Both the position numbers and the translations under genes were made by a program. DNA of 64,000 bases from Paenibacillus sp. yr247 (GTDB taxonomy: Bacteria; Bacillota; Bacilli; Paenibacillales; NBRC-103111), in contig NZ_FNIF01000017.1 of NCBI RefSeq assembly GCF_900103825.1, positions 39,388 through 103,387 on the forward strand. Reading direction: 5' to 3'. Below the pieces are notes generated by a model, which was given only the letters and a program-made list of their open reading frames with translations, was not told the DNA's origin and made no database searches. Below, in pieces: positions 63,668 to 64,000 of this stretch (the stretch's first letter is position 1; the number at the start of each line of letters is the position of its first letter).

Positions 63668-63784
63668 GCTTGGCAACGTTCTACTCTCCCAGAACCCTGC
63701 GGTTCAAGTACCATCGACGCTGGAGGGCTTAACGGTCGTGTTCGAGATGGGAACGCGTGGGTCCCCTCCGCCATCATCACCAAA
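63668..63784 (-). rRNA. rrf: 5S ribosomal RNA
   Basis: ~117 nt. Minus strand begins TTTGGTGATGATGGCGGAGG and contains the universal CCCATCTCGAACACG and the end GGGAGAGTAGAACGTTGCCA. Lies 112 bp after the 23S end, followed by a terminator. Confidence 0.96.
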
Positions 63785-63896
63785 CAGTCAAAGCGTTTGT
63801 TTGCGCCTTGAAAACTAGATACGAAACTTGCGTAAAGTGTTACCTTAGGTTAAATGCTTATGCTTCCGAAGCTAGCTTTCCTCCGGATAGCTTTGA

Positions 63897-64000
63897 GGTT
63901 AAGCCCTCGACCGATTAGTATTCGTCAGCTGCATGCATTGCTGCACTTCCACCTCGAACCTATCAACCTCGTCGTCTACAAGGGGTCTTACATACTGGGA
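63897..64000 (-). rRNA. rrl: 23S ribosomal RNA, 3' end (partial)
   Basis: Minus strand shows the conserved 23S tail: AGACCCCTTGTAGACGACGA, GGTTGATAGGTTCGAGGTGG and CTAATCGGTCGAGGGCTTAA. The rest continues beyond the right edge. Confidence 0.95.

Noticed and set aside
63785..63896. tRNA gene between 23S and 5S rRNA
   Set aside because: The 112-bp spacer has no cloverleaf or CCA-type end.

Overview
The window looks like the chromosome of a Paenibacillus-type member of the Bacillales. The evidence is an intact purEKBCSQLFMNHD operon behind a PurBox pair and a guanine riboswitch, B. subtilis-like neighbours (yerB, yerC, dgkB, rlmD), a complete puc (purine degradation) cluster, a B. subtilis-style dctB/dctS/dctR/dctP set, and intergenic repeat families typical of a large Firmicute genome. 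Almost every gene reads on the minus strand. An rRNA operon enters from the right edge (23S 3' end, then 5S) on that strand.

Layout. 1-9.3 kb: a visibly AT-richer island with a tightly overlapping minus-strand operon. In transcription order it encodes a 679-aa protein of unknown family, a 324-aa protein of unknown family, a ~1,900-aa DEAD/DEAH helicase with a DUF1998 (MrfA/DrmB-type) zinc end, and a RecB/Cas4-like PD-(D/E)XK nuclease that is frameshifted and runs off the window. This looks like a phage-defence or DNA-processing module and is the best candidate for an undescribed system. 9.3-11.0 kb: decayed DNA with a 37-bp palindrome, a broken unknown gene, a retron-type reverse transcriptase remnant that has lost its YADD core, and a tail fragment abutting the 3' end of rlmD. 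11.0-20.0 kb: housekeeping genes (rlmD, dgkB, a CbiX-like gene, yerC, a glycine-rich YqfQ/VrrA-like gene, yerB, a DCC-family gene, ygiD, an amidase) and one 41-aa membrane peptide. 20.0-34.8 kb: the purine biosynthesis operon. 35.3-41.7 kb: C4-dicarboxylate sensing and uptake plus an ACT-domain malic enzyme. 41.8-42.2 kb: a half-length Fur-like gene behind a Fur box. 42.4-61.8 kb: purine degradation, comprising a Rieske oxygenase, a BMP-family binding lipoprotein, xanthine dehydrogenase (pucE/D/C plus pucA/B accessories), a GGT-like enzyme, pucG, pucF, pucH, pucM, pucL and a NupOPQ-type nucleobase ABC transporter. 62.0-63.1 kb: a split CHR (chromate-type) transporter pair. 63.6-64.0 kb: rRNA.

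How it works together. The window carries both directions of purine metabolism. De novo synthesis is shut down by guanine (riboswitch) and by PurR (PurBoxes). The puc side takes up purine compounds by the BMP/ABC transporter, oxidises xanthine to urate, and carries urate through hydroxyisourate, OHCU, allantoin, allantoate and ureidoglycine to release nitrogen. No pucR gene and no dedicated urate or allantoin permease is visible in the window.

Regulatory texture. One 39/40-bp hairpin element recurs in tandem directly against the Shine-Dalgarno sequence of both purQ and pucC. Three other families of short, often palindromic intergenic repeats also recur at distant loci.
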